Source of the DNA: Vitis vinifera
Taxonomy: Eukaryota; Streptophyta; Magnoliopsida; Vitales; Vitaceae
Direction: 5' to 3'
DNA: 64,000 bases
NCBI RefSeq assembly: GCF_030704535.1
Contig: NC_081810.1
Location: 6,644,501-6,708,500 of the forward strand
Shown: positions 26,041 to 38,028 of the stretch, piece by piece
Numbering within the stretch: position 1 is the stretch's first letter
Layout of the letters: each line of letters begins with the position of its first letter
Translations under genes and position numbers: made by a program
The notes under the pieces: model-generated
Told to the model about the DNA's origin: nothing
The model's database searches: none
What the model saw: only the letters and a program-made list of their open reading frames with translations

Positions 26041-26969
26041 CATTTGAAGTTTTATCATTTATGTGCACACCACACATGTTGTTCCTATTGGAATATTTAT
26101 GTCTTCCTTGAAAAGCTAGTGATTAAACTGGGTTCTAAATTCAGCGTTGTAATTATCAGTTCCTTCATCTTTTGGCAGAATGGCAGTTAATCTGAAGTTG
26201 CATGTTTTTTGTTTTAGAACATTCTCTAATTTGATTGTGAACTTTATTTTATTGTTTTTTGTTTTAGAAAACAGAAAATTATTTTAAAATACAATTACCA
26301 AACTGGGCTTTAGTAGGAGAATGGATTCCAAACTGTTTTTAATAATAATTTTTTAAAATAGTGCGTTTGTTGTTTTTAGAAATAAAATTATATTTGGTAA
26401 TGTAAGCATGAAAAATAGTTTTCTTTTTAATCTTCTGCCATAGAAGCTGAAATCTCTTTCTTACTGTCATGCCCAAAACCATTCATATGACAGTCATTTC
26501 ACTTTTAAATTATGGTTTTACCCCTAAATTGGGTTTAGGGCATCACACTTACCATTCCGAAGGTTTGAGTCTTAAGATGAAAATTTCAGCATATACTAGA
26601 AGTTTCATAAAATTTTACAATTTAAAAAGTCACTTAAGTGATTTTTGAACTATTCCAAACATCTCTTTTTGGTAAAACATGGTCAAATAGCAATGTAACT
26701 TAAGAACAGTTTAAGGAGAACATTTAACTTCAAAAAAAAGAAAAAAGTCCAAACATGCCCAGTGTACAAAATATTTAAAACAGGGCAAAAGCAGCCGCTC
26801 GCAACGACGTCGTTCCAATCCGGAAACAGGGCCTCTACTCTTTCGCGAGCCTGAGCTACTGAGCACGAACCAGTACGAAGATTTGATTTTGGATTCAAAA
26901 GCCTCTTCGGAAAATTTTCATTTTCCTGAGAGAGAGAAAAGAAGTAGCAAACACAGTGATCAGTAGAAA
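26041..26969. other. Ceramidase 3' flank and ENO3 promoter/leader
   Basis: 26041 to about 26300 is the ceramidase 3' untranslated region and downstream sequence, and 26340-26700 is AT-rich. From 26790 to 26969 base composition turns GC-richer with CG dinucleotides (ACGACGTCGTT) and ends in a GAGAGAGAAAAG purine stretch just before the ENO3 ATG, as expected for a TATA-less housekeeping promoter and leader. No separate gene was seen. Confidence 0.5.
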
Positions 26970-29900
26970 ATGTCAGTGCAAGATTATCTCGACAAGCACA
27001 TGCTTTCTCGCAAAATCGAAGACGCCGTCAATGCTGCTGTTAGGGCCAAGACTTCCGATCCCGTTCTCTTCATCGTAGGCACTTCTCTTCTCCTCATATC
27101 CTTCTGTTTGGTTGCCGAAAAAATTAGGAAAAAGGCGAGAAAATTTCGAATCTGGTGTGTTGTGTGACGTTGTCTCGGGAACCAGACGGAGGTTTTCTGA
27201 TTTTGGATTGTTTGATTCTTGAGTTTGGATTTGTGTTCTGATGTTTTGGTGTTCTGATTTTTTTTGTTTTGGATTTAGTCGAATCATATGAAGAAAGCGG
27301 TTTCATCCGTGATCACGAGGGTGAAGGCGAGGCAGATTCTTGATAGCAGGGGAATTCCTACTGTTGAAGTGGATTTGTACACCAATAAAGGAATGTTCCG
27401 TGCTTCAGTTCCTAGTGGTACTCCTATTGGAATGTAAAGCTCTTCACATTTCTAATTTTTTCCATTTCAAGTTTCCTTTGTGAGCGTTTGATTGCCCAGA
27501 AAATTGGGAAAATAAAAAGAACAAAATTAATAAAAGGATGCTTCTCTTTGGGTGGCCTTATCCCAGTAACTGAAAGGATTGTGCATTTCATAAACTGTAA
27601 TGCTCTTTGGATTCTCTCTCTCACATATAATTATCCCTCTTTGCCACTATGTCCTTTCTCACTCTATTATACAGTAGCTCTCGAGAAGTTTTCTTCATAT
27701 TTTAGGTTGTGAATCACAGAGTTCAAGTACCATGTAACCGGTTATTATTGGTCCCAGGTATGAAGCTGTTGAATTACGGGATGGGGACAAGGGAACATAT
27801 CTTGGAAATGGTGTGACCAGAGCTGTTAGGAATGTCAATGAAAAAATATCTGAAGCTTTGATTGGTATGGATCCTACACTTCAGTCCCAAATTGATCAAG
27901 TAATGATAGACCTGGACAAAACTGAAAAGAAGGTAATTCACTTTTTTTTTTTTTTTTTTTTTAGTGAATTGGCCTCTACTAGTATGCATCCATCAACATC
28001 TAAGATGGGTCTTTTTATTCCTATTCTTTTAAGAGTTTATACTGCTTTCAAATCCTATGAGCTATTAGGTTTCTTTCTTTTCATTTTGCAGGGTGAACTT
28101 GGAGCAAATGCTATTTTAGCTGTATCAATTGCTGCTTGCAAAGCTGGGGCTGCTGAAAAAGAGGCATTTTTTTTTTCCCAATCTGGCATTTTCATATATT
28201 TACACAGTTATTCTACTAATGGTTCTGGATAATTATCTTTGATTTTGGGGAAAAAATGAATTTCAGGTTCCACTTTACAAGCACATTGCTGATCTTTCCG
28301 GCCAAAGCAACTTGTTTCTCCCTGTTCCTGCCTTCACAGTTATAAGTGGCGGAAAACATGCTGGGAATACTTTGGCTGCTCAGGTATGTAGTTAGCTTTC
28401 TGAATAAGTTTTCATTATTTTGTTTGAAGATATTTATTGGAGACACTTAATAGCCTTTATTATAAGCACAGTTGATTGCAAATTCATGGAGAAGGGTCAT
28501 ATATTTGGTATCACACCATCAGATAGTTGTTTTTTTCATTCTGTATCTTGATGTTATGATCACTACCTCATACTAAGAGTTTAGAATTGATAAAGGACTT
28601 TACCTATTGGAGGTATGTATTACAAAACATCACCATATGGCATTCTAAGGGAGGGGAATTCTCAGTTTGGGGCTGGTGTACTTTGGTGAGCTTAAGCCTT
28701 TCCGTTTTGTACCACCCTTTTCTCTCTCTCTCTCTCTCTATATAATATTATTTTCTGGTTGCTTATTAAAAAAAAAAAAAAAAAAAATCAGTGCGGGACT
28801 CCTAATGTCTTCTTCCCTTTTATTTAGTATTGAAATGAGCTTACCACTCCAAAGATGTCATAACCATCCCTTCAAATATGGATCACTTTAATATTGTTAA
28901 CTTTTTTATATTTGTCCAATCAGTAGCTGAAAATTGTTCTTTAAAGCTCTCTTTCTTCTTTTTGGTCTGCTTCTCCCTCTCTTTGGTGGTAATCTAGGAT
29001 TGAATCCAGAATATTGTGATTATGGGGCAGTTTCAAGTTTTGTGGTACTGAATGCATTTCAGGGTTAGCTGGGTTTGGATCCATGACCCTCCATTGGTTA
29101 TAGAATGCATTGGATGGTTGGACTATCGAACCTAAAAGAAATAATTTAGAGAGAAAGCTTGCATCTATAATAAGTGCAAATTAAAGATCATATCATCAGT
29201 GCGATGTGAACTTGTTAGCTGCTCCCAGCCGAATGCGACTTCTGCGATCGGCATCACATCCAAATTATGATTTTAACATAGATCCATCTCCATCTTCATC
29301 ATGTTACAGTGAAGGGAAATGAAATTTTATGCCTGGATTCATTTCTTGAAATGGTGTCACTCATTTTGATTGTTCTAAATTATTGGGTTGTAACTCACAT
29401 GAAGGATTCCACTTACTTTTGTTTTTGACATTCATATGTTAAGGAGACAAATCTTCTTTAATAGTCGCCGTTTCTTATTCTATCACACACCTGCATTCTT
29501 TGGCTGCATAGTTAGTGAGGATCTTGCTCATATTTTACCTTGTCTTTGAGGTGTATGGAGGCAAATGATTTGCTTAGTAAATATCTCATGTTTCTTTCTT
29601 TAAATTTATATTCATGCCTACTTTAGCTGTACAGGCAGTAATTCAACTTCTTCCAGATGTTAAAACTTTCTGATGTTTATTCTTGTTAGACGATCACTTA
29701 CACTAAATTGATGGTGGAAATATTATTAGGAAATTATGATTCTCCCAATTGGAGCAACTAGATTCGAGGAGGCATTGCAAATGGGCGCTGAGACCTATCA
29801 TCACTTAAAGGTGAGTTTGTTCAAATGAGTTGTTTAGTTTTAATGTACATGTTTCTTATCTCTATTGTGCGACAAGTCTTGCAACAATTTGAGTTGGCTA

Positions 29901-32900
29901 TCCAAAAAAAGAAAAAAGAAAAAGTGATACAATTATTTGTGAATTTAAATTTTAATGTTTTAAGAAGTAATGAACCTCTATGGAAAATAAATCTCTATGA
30001 TACACTAAAGAGTTTCTTTGCCTATTAAAAAATAAAAAACTAAAGAGTTTCTCTTTCTTTTCTTTACTTTTGTTTCCATGGTTTACTATTTCTGTTCCAA
30101 ATCCAAATTGTGTGTATAAAAAACTTGTCTTCAAGATTGAATAATATTAATGCTCATGACATAATATCACTTTGTGTAACTTTAACTTTGATAATTCTGA
30201 AAGTATTCTGGGTTTTCAGTGTTTCCGTGTCTAAATGCTACATACACTTCAAGGATTGAAAGGTTAATGAAGTATTAGAAATAGGATGTAGTGTGGGAAC
30301 TTTAAATTTGGAAATTTGTGTTATGATTACATGATGTTATAGCTTGAAGCTCCTCCTAGGAGTTCATACTTTATAGGAAGTTCCTTGATCTCAAATCAAT
30401 GTTTGTAAAAATTAAGTCGCATAAACTGAGGGAACAGTCTGAAAATAACAAATAACCATTTGAGGAATTTAATTGATTTCATGTTGATATTTATTAGATA
30501 TTTCCAACCAATTAACAGATAAGTAAATTACCCATCTGCTCTGGGAAATTGTACCAACTTGACTTGCTGTTGCCTCTGTTTTATACTTTCTGAGGCTGTT
30601 CAATACGAGCTCACCAATTGTAGCTGCCTTCCCACCTGTCATGGCATATGGCATATTGATAGATAAGTTTGAACCAACTAATTTGTTAGCATATAAGGTA
30701 AATCATTTGGCTGAAATGGTCAGTGAAATATTCGGTTATTACTGGCTTAATTATCCTACTCTGTTGTCTCAGCTAAACTCATATCAGCATTATATTTTTC
30801 TACCTAATTCTATATTGAAACCATGGATGGTAAAATGGCTATGTATCTGTTGCTCCCCAGCCATGCTTCTACTCATTTATTGGTTGTAATTTCTGTTAAA
30901 CAAAAAGAGCAGGCTGTTATTACAGAAAAATATGGTGCCCATGGGTGTCATGTTGGTGAGGATGGTGGGCTTGCTCCAAACATCTCCAGGCAAGTTTTTC
31001 TTCTTCTTCTTCACCGGATCTTGCTCATCTGCCCATTTTAGTAACAAACCCATCATACTGTTTGAGGATATATATTTTAGATAGAAGCTGCAATCTGCAT
31101 AACTCATAAATCCATTTTTATATGTTAGTTAAATATGGTTGAGGTCTGGCTGCATTTGTATCCAGACCTGTGGAAACATGATAAAATTTCTCTAAGAGTG
31201 GTTGGTATTAATATTTGATTATCTTTTATTTCTGCTGGCAGCATTAGAGAAGGTTTGGATCTAGTAAAAGAAGCTATCGGCAGAACAGGATATAATGAGA
31301 AAATAAAGATTGCAATCGATGTCGCTGCTACTGATTTCTGCATAGGTGATGAGTTCTTTCCTGTTAAATGCTTTTATGCTATTACTTCAGAACCATGTTG
31401 GCACCATTATATAATAACAATTGGAGGATGTCACTTGGAACAATATTAGTGATTGTACTCGATTTTATGGATACGGATTTCTGTAGCCACAATCAAAAGC
31501 ATTTCCATCATTCCCATCAAGGGCATAGTGATATTGATCATGCATGTATGCTTTAGTTGGGATGCATTATGCAGTGGTTAAGGCTATGTGTCTGGACATG
31601 TATATTCCTTGCTTATGAATGATGAGGTTTGGCTCTGATGCAGGTGCAAAGTATGATTTGGACTTCAAATCCCCAAACAAATCAGGGCAAAATTTTAAGT
31701 CGGGAGAGGATATGATTGAGATGTACAAAGAACTTTGTAATGGTATATCACCCTTTCTTTACATGTTTTTTATTGTCTTTTGCTGCATCATGTTTTGAGT
31801 CATGCATCAAACAGGTTTAATAACCTTATTGTTGTCTCTTCTTTTTTTTTTTTTTTTTTTCCTTGTTCCTTCTTTTTGGTGGGGATGGGGTACTTAGACT
31901 ACCCAATTGTATCAATTGAAGATCCATTTGACAAAGAGGACTGGGAACATATCAGGAATTTTTGTGGTCTTGGAATTTGCCAGGTGTGTCGCATATACCT
32001 TATTTCTTGCTATTTTGGCATCAATCTGTTTGCAGTTTCTATCCAGATTAACTTCCTCTTTAGAAGGCATGAATGCTGAAATACAGGTTTCCCCAAGTTG
32101 ATGGCCTATAATTTGCAAAAATAAAATGACCAAACATGGAATCCTAAGATGATTTCTTGTCCATCACTTTGAAGGGTTCAAATTGTAAGTGGGGTAACTG
32201 GAGTACAGTTAAGTGATTGTCTGATTACGCTCATTTAGTGGAGTTGCCTCTTGACTAGTACGGGTCTCAAGAGGATCAATGGCCATATAACTTATCCAGA
32301 ACTGCAGCTTGACCCTTAGATGCAATTGGGAGCTTTTCTGCCTTTTTGTGTCTGTCCTTTATGATCAGACAGATTTATTTAGGAGAGCTGTTTTGCAGGT
32401 TGTTGGCGATGACTTGTTGATGTCAAATCCTAAACGTATTGAGAGAGCAAGACGTGAATCCACTTGCAATGCTCTTCTTCTCAAGGTATCTTGCTGATCT
32501 TTGGATGAACTTTATGGCTTTCTTTGTCAATGTTCTTTTTTTGATAATGTATTGCCATGTGAACTGGTTTTATCTTTGAATTTCTGTCCACATATTGTTC
32601 ATCAAATCATACCTTCTTTGTAAGAAAATAAGAAATTGAATTAGTGTTATAGAAATACAGGTGTCCTATTCAAATCATTGCCCTTTTCAAAGAGCAGGAC
32701 AACCCTTTTGGCACAAAGACAACTATTTACTTCCCAAACCTTGTTTTTCTCAGTGAAGAATTAGTAATTCATAGTCTTTGCTGCTTCTGTTTTTCTGGAT
32801 GTAAAGGTTAAGAATGTTTAATAACCACCCTGCAGGTATTGTTAAGAAGGAAATCTCAATGATGTATGTGTTAAGCTGATCTAATCTTTACTGAACATAA

Positions 32901-34040
32901 AAATAAAAACAGAATATTAAAGAATCCTTTTTTTTTTCAGTGCTTTTAGTAAGTAGAGTTTGTTGATTAGTTAGAGCTTTGCTCTGAAATCAGTTTTTGC
33001 CATTTTTTCATTAAATTGTGCAAAATTTCTTTGGATGGAAAAATTTGCATTCAATGGACCTTCAATTCTTCCCTGATAATTCTTTTCATGGCACAGTAAT
33101 TTTGTTCCTAATTTCTGCATCCAATCCTTTGCTGTGCACCTGAAACAAATTTGTAGCAATCCTGTATGACTGAAAATTTCTGGATCTTTTTTTTGTTAGC
33201 ATTAAGATCTTTTTGAGGATTGAGTTCATATTATAATAGAAACCTTGTGAATTCAAAGAATCTGAAACTAGAAATGGTGGTACAAAATTCACCAGCTACC
33301 TTCCAAAGTCTGATAATTTTAGTTGCCCTAATTAGGTGAATCAGGTTGGAACTGTGACCGAAGCCATTGAAGTGGTGAAGCTGGCAAAGGATGCCCATTG
33401 GGGAGTGGTGACATCTCATAGATGTGGAGAAACAGAAGATTCTTTTTTAGCCGATCTATCTGTTGGCCTTGCTACTGGTCAGATCAAAGCAGGTGCACCT
33501 TGCAGAGGAGAGCGGCTTGCAAAGTACAACCAGGTTCATTTATCCTCACTATGCAGATTCACTTTCTTTTATAGTGTTTGCTAAGGTTTTTTATTCCTAA
33601 AATTTATCTTTTCAACAGCTGCATCATTCAAATAGACTTAAGAAGTACCAATACCTGGTAAATAGATATGCAGATGCATGTCTGGTCCCTGTTTCCTATT
33701 TTTGTTGAATTTCATGTCTTTTAAAATTATCCTGATTTTGTTTCTCCCTAGTCATTATTCTAGTATACATTCGTGAATCACCGACTCCTGAACAAAAAAA
33801 ATCGCATAAAACCCCAAAACTCAGCTCTTTCATGATCCTTTAGTCTTTTAGCTAATGCAGTCAACAGTTGGAAAAGTCTTTAGCTTTTGATCACAAACGC
33901 AAGTTTGTGAAATCATGTGGTTTAGATGTACAGCAAGGAAGATATGAAATTAACTGCTGAGTTTCTTTCAGTTGATTCGGATTGAAGAAGAGCTTGGGGA
34001 TCAAGCGGTTTATGCTGGCGAAGATTGGAGACAGTCGTGA
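26970..34040 (+). CDS. ENO3: Enolase, ENO3 type
   Basis: Enolase family (2-phosphoglycerate to phosphoenolpyruvate). Exons: 26970-27074, 27279-27433, 27758-27932, 28092-28163, 28267-28383, 29730-29810, 30913-30989, 31242-31345, 31644-31742, 31898-31983, 32399-32485, 33336-33533 and 33972-34040, giving 474 aa. The N-terminal extension of about 45 residues ([20 protein letters not shown]) is typical of the plant ENO3 clade and replaces the short start of ordinary cytosolic enolase. Conserved: [10 protein letters not shown], His200 (GGKHAGN), Glu209, Mg ligands Asp287, SIEDPF and [20 protein letters not shown] and QIKAGAP. Changed: the catalytic loop reads SGTPIG instead of SGASTG, and VGEDGG stands where enolases have VGDEGG. 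Introns 4 and 7 have GC donors. The frame is open and conserved, so a protein is probably made; full enolase activity is uncertain. Confidence 0.92.
30503..30704. repeat. Dispersed repeat copy B inside ENO3 intron 6
   Basis: Partner of 12506-12701, similar end to end, and lying wholly within the intron between 29811 and 30912. It is not needed for the enolase frame. The minus strand is open at 30469-30654 (contains [18 protein letters not shown]), the same segment that is partly open in copy A. Confidence 0.75.
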
Positions 34041-35516
34041 TCATTCTTTCCAGGTCTTTATACCCACATTTTTTTCCCTTCTGGTTCCTTTTTGAATATG
34101 TGAAGCTATACTCAGCAACTAGGTCATTCCAGATTCCAATGCAAAGTTTTGCATCGCTTCCCTTTTTTTTCCTTTTTGATTTAATTAATGATTGTTTTCC
34201 TCTGGTAATAGAGAGACATGTCTGAGGTGTGTTGAACAGAGTTGTCTGTTTTTATGATGGATGGGATTTGTAGTTTTTCTATATTGGCAATACTAGGAAT
34301 TTGTAACCGAATTTCCAAACTTTCAATGGATGATCATTTAGAGAAAATTCCAGACCCTGAAATTATTTCGGTTTGGATGAACATGCTCTTCTTTCTTTAG
34401 GGTCTTTTGGGGTCTGACTAGTGAGCCAGGCAGGAACAAAGTGATGAAAGTCTCCGCAATTGTACTAATGATAGTTCAACATCTCCAAACGAGTCAGAGT
34501 AGTGAAAATCACCGAGTGAAAGCTTTCTCGTGAACTAGGGTCAAATAAATAAATGGATCGCCCTTGTCAGACTTAACGGGATCTGGGTCCTTATCTGGTT
34601 GCTGTTCCACATCTTCAAAAGGCATAACCAAATCAAACGCCCCTTCGGTTCCAGCAAACAATCTTTGGTAAGAAAGTATGCAGGCCCATACCATAGCTCC
34701 ACTTTCGGTGATTATAAAATTCGCTTGTACTCTATGGGAATCCAACGCCCAGTGCTTTTTTTTGTGCCGAGGACATTAGTAGATGCTCGGCGAAGGACTA
34801 GGGCATTGTTCGAAGAGTTAGCAGGTCGCCCTATTGAAGTACCAAAGGTGTGCTCCGTCCTGTGACTAAGAAATAAATTGGTTTGTAGATCATGAAAAGT
34901 TCGAGGGAAAGAAAATATGATGGCTTAGAAAGTAAGAAGGAAAAAGTTAATAAGAAATAAAAATGGAATAGAAGCAAAAATTAAGTTTAAGGTCAGTAAT
35001 TGTTTTCTTACCACGATTTTTGAATTTTTAATCTTTTTTATTGATTGGGTAATTAATTTTAAAATGTTTGTTTTAAATTTTCATATATTTCTTTTTCCCG
35101 AGAAAATTTGAGTGTTTTTCTTTTCTTTCTTTCTTTTTCCCTAGTACTTCTCAAGAAGGAAAGGGATGTTATAACTGCATATGAAGGTTACAGGGGGCTC
35201 TGCCTTGAATCAATCCCAAAGGCAAGGAGTCAAAAACTGTTAATGAAAAGCCTAAAGCAATGCTAGCTACATTTGCAGCATTGCAAAAATTCCTAAAAGA
35301 AAATGCAAAGGAACCAGAGTGTATGCATCAAAATCCAAATCTGAATGGTTGAATATGTATGGTGCGATTTATCATTTATGACTACAAGGTATAAATAAAT
35401 GAGAATAAGGTATAATGGTATTGACAAATAAAATTATAATATAAATGATGGGATTTGAACATATATACATGATACCATTTTAAATGGATGGACTCAATCC
35501 TGAAATACAAGATTAA
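34041..35516. other. ENO3 3' flank with an unidentified coding-like stretch
   Basis: 34041-34480 is the 3' flank of ENO3. 34500-34866 is less AT-rich than its surroundings and open on both strands. The plus frame (34599-34865) ends LVDARRRTRALFEELAGRP followed by IEVPK; the minus frame (34745-34509) contains LFAGTEGAFDLVMPFEDVEQ. I do not recognise either. It may be a fragment of a transposon or of a captured gene. 34870-35516 is AT-rich with no gene. Confidence 0.35.
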
Positions 35517-35767
35517 GGTGGTGTTTGTTTTTTTGGCTTTTTGTTGAAAGCAATTTGTTTTCAAAATTTAGGTTGTTTTTCATAACTTATTATAAACTTT
35601 TTACTAAATAAAAAAAAACAAAATATGTAGTTTTTTCTAAATAAAAAAAATAATACATTGATATATTTTTTTTACTTTTTAATACTTAATAAAAATAAAA
35701 TACTAAAAAAACAAACAACCTAATATTTAAGTTTTATTTAGAATTAAGTAAAAAAATAAACACCACC
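35517..35767 (+). mobile_element. Tourist-like MITE, copy 1 (251 bp)
   Basis: The ends are GGTGGTGTTTGTTTTTTT and its complement AAAATAAACACCACC, flanked by TAA on both sides (35514-35516 and 35768-35770), the 3-bp target duplication of PIF/Harbinger elements. The AT-rich interior holds a second inverted pair (AGGTTGTTT near 35570; AACAACCTAA near 35715). No coding capacity. A related copy lies at 48190-48465. Confidence 0.75.
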
Positions 35768-36328
35768 TAAGATTCTACAACAAGCTCCATAATACAAATA
35801 TGTTTCTAATCTTACCCAAAAATTTGATATTATGTCACTCAATGGGTTGGTTTGCAAGGGATTTGCTTGACCGTGTTTCATAAAAGATAGTTTTTAGATA
35901 ACCATTTTTAATGTTAGTTTTTTCATGATTTTATGATTAAAATTTTATTTAAAGGATTAAATATAGAACATAATTATTATTATTTTTAAAATAAAAGTTA
36001 TTTTAATTAAATTTTATTAAAATAAATTAGAAAACTATTTTATATTTTAAAATAGAAAAGAATAGTTTCTAAAGAGTAAAGGCCCATTAAAAAATGTGTC
36101 ATTTTCACAGGACATGTAATTCTGAAGTGCAGGTTGGTACTAGCACGAAAGCTTGAATGGGAACATCACCATTTGTCCAAGCTTTTAGTTGGGATAATAA
36201 CGGCTATGATTCTTTCACCTAAACATTGGGACCATCTCAAGTTCTATCAGGCGCCTCTTTAATTGAATGGTGTTTTTTTACTCCAAATTGGAAATAAAAA
36301 ATTGAGTCCAGTACTTCAATTATATGTT

Positions 36329-37190
36329 AGGGAAATTCTTTATTAAGGTCCCCAATGTAGGGACCCCTCCCTTTGGAAAACACGTGACACGAATCTTACA
36401 GTGACACATGGCACATGTCATCAATCAGACCATTATCATCCGAATCATCATCATCCGGATTCCCCTAAGGATACGCATGATGCAGTTCTCCTATCCGGAC
36501 CACCTCAAGGAAAAGCAAATGACGTTTTAGCTTCTCCTATCCAAGGAAGAGCAAACGTCGCTGGCAGAGCACAGACATCTAGACAACCTTCATAATGCAT
36601 CCGCTCCACAATACATCCGGGTAATCAGCATGTGCCATCCGGGTATAATCGTCTGGATCATCAATTAAAGTAAAGCGAGTCTTACACGCTATCACAACAA
36701 ACAGCCATGACCCACATCCCATCACCTGCAGAGTGAGAAGACAAGATGAAGTGACAACAAGTCACTTCCCACGATCATTCTACATAATCACTTCCCACGA
36801 TATCTGACAGCCGCATCACGTACCATGGTTTCTGACAGCCGCTCGTAGGGTGATGATGCTCCTACTGACGCCTATCATCATCATAACAACATAAAATATC
36901 TCCTCACCATTAATGAAGAGGAACAGTACCCCTGAAGCTGTATATATAGGCCTTCACACGAAGAGAATGAGATCCCCTGATAATCTCCTAATACCTGGTA
37001 AAAGGCCAACTGATTTATATCCTTCTCTCTGACCATGGCTAACAAAACCATCGGAGGGTGCGTCCGGACACCCTGTCCGGATGCCTTCTTGTAGGTATAA
37101 CGACTGGATCAAGAACCTTTATGAGTTGAAATCACGTGTCCATCCATCTGGCAACTACGTGGATCATCAAAGACGCGAGGTAGCAACACC
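36329..37190 (+). mobile_element. Probable solo LTR (about 860 bp)
   Basis: GC-richer than its surroundings, with no long frame. It starts near TGTTAGGGAAATTC. TCCGGAT/ATCCGGA-type motifs recur at about 36435, 36453, 36495, 36615, 36638 and 37065-37080. A TATATATAGG box lies near 36948, followed by a leader-like stretch with ACCATGG, as expected for U3-R-U5 order. An imperfect pair of TTTCTGACAGCCGC-like blocks (36805 and 36828) is present. No second LTR or internal region is nearby, and no target duplication was found, so the ends are approximate. Confidence 0.45.
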
Positions 37191-38028
37191 CAACTCTCGT
37201 TAGAATTTTCCTTTCCATTTTACTGACTATATTAGATATTTTGAAAAATTAAAACATTAAAATTATTATTATTATTATTATTATTTAATTTTGAAACATT
37301 AAATTAATTTTATTCTTTATTAAAAATACATAGGATTAGAAAAGAAATAATTAGCTTCAAAAACTTTTTATTTTTTTTTATGTTTCTAATTTACTTACCA
37401 TTTCCAACGTTCAAAACAAATTTGAGACCAAACTCCCACTTCCTAAAATATTTTGTTTTCATTTTTTAGAATTCATGATAATTACAATCGACGCAGGTCA
37501 AACTTTTCCATTTTCATGGCCAAAATTACGACAATTATCCACACGGGAAAAAAAATGTCAAAAAGGCCAAAAACTAACCGACCAACTGTCATTTCCCAAG
37601 ATCCCAATCCCCTCCTCCGTGTATGTAATAGAAACTATACTCTCATGCAGTTTCCGCCTCTCAAGTGAAGACAAACAAGCGCGATAATGTAACAGCGCTT
37701 CACCAAATCTCACCCTCACCGACAAATTGAATCTTCTCCTGGATGGCGGTCACAGTGACACCAACATAATACAACAAAATCTCCTCCTCCTCCTTCCTCT
37801 CTCACTCTCTCTGCAATCGCCTCCTAGCCCTCCGATCTCGCGTCGTGTCTGCAATTCTCTCTCAATGCTTGTTCGCAGTTCTCAGAAGTCAGATCCATTA
37901 GAAGAAAAACCCTAACTCAGTGAGTCAACTCGCTGATCAAGATCTGCATTGGGTTTTGTTTATTGGTGGTTCAGCGTCTACATCCATGTGAGTCTACTCG
38001 GTTTTCTCTCGGAAACCTTAGCATTTCG

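Noticed and set aside
28092-28232. Extension of ENO3 exon 4 into the intron
   Set aside because: Reading on gives a Phe-rich tail and a stop, whereas splicing GAG to GTTCCACTT restores the conserved enolase sequence.
37963-38028. Upstream extension of the transporter frame
   Set aside because: It begins with TTG rather than ATG, and the extra residues do not resemble the family; [10 protein letters not shown] fits the usual start.
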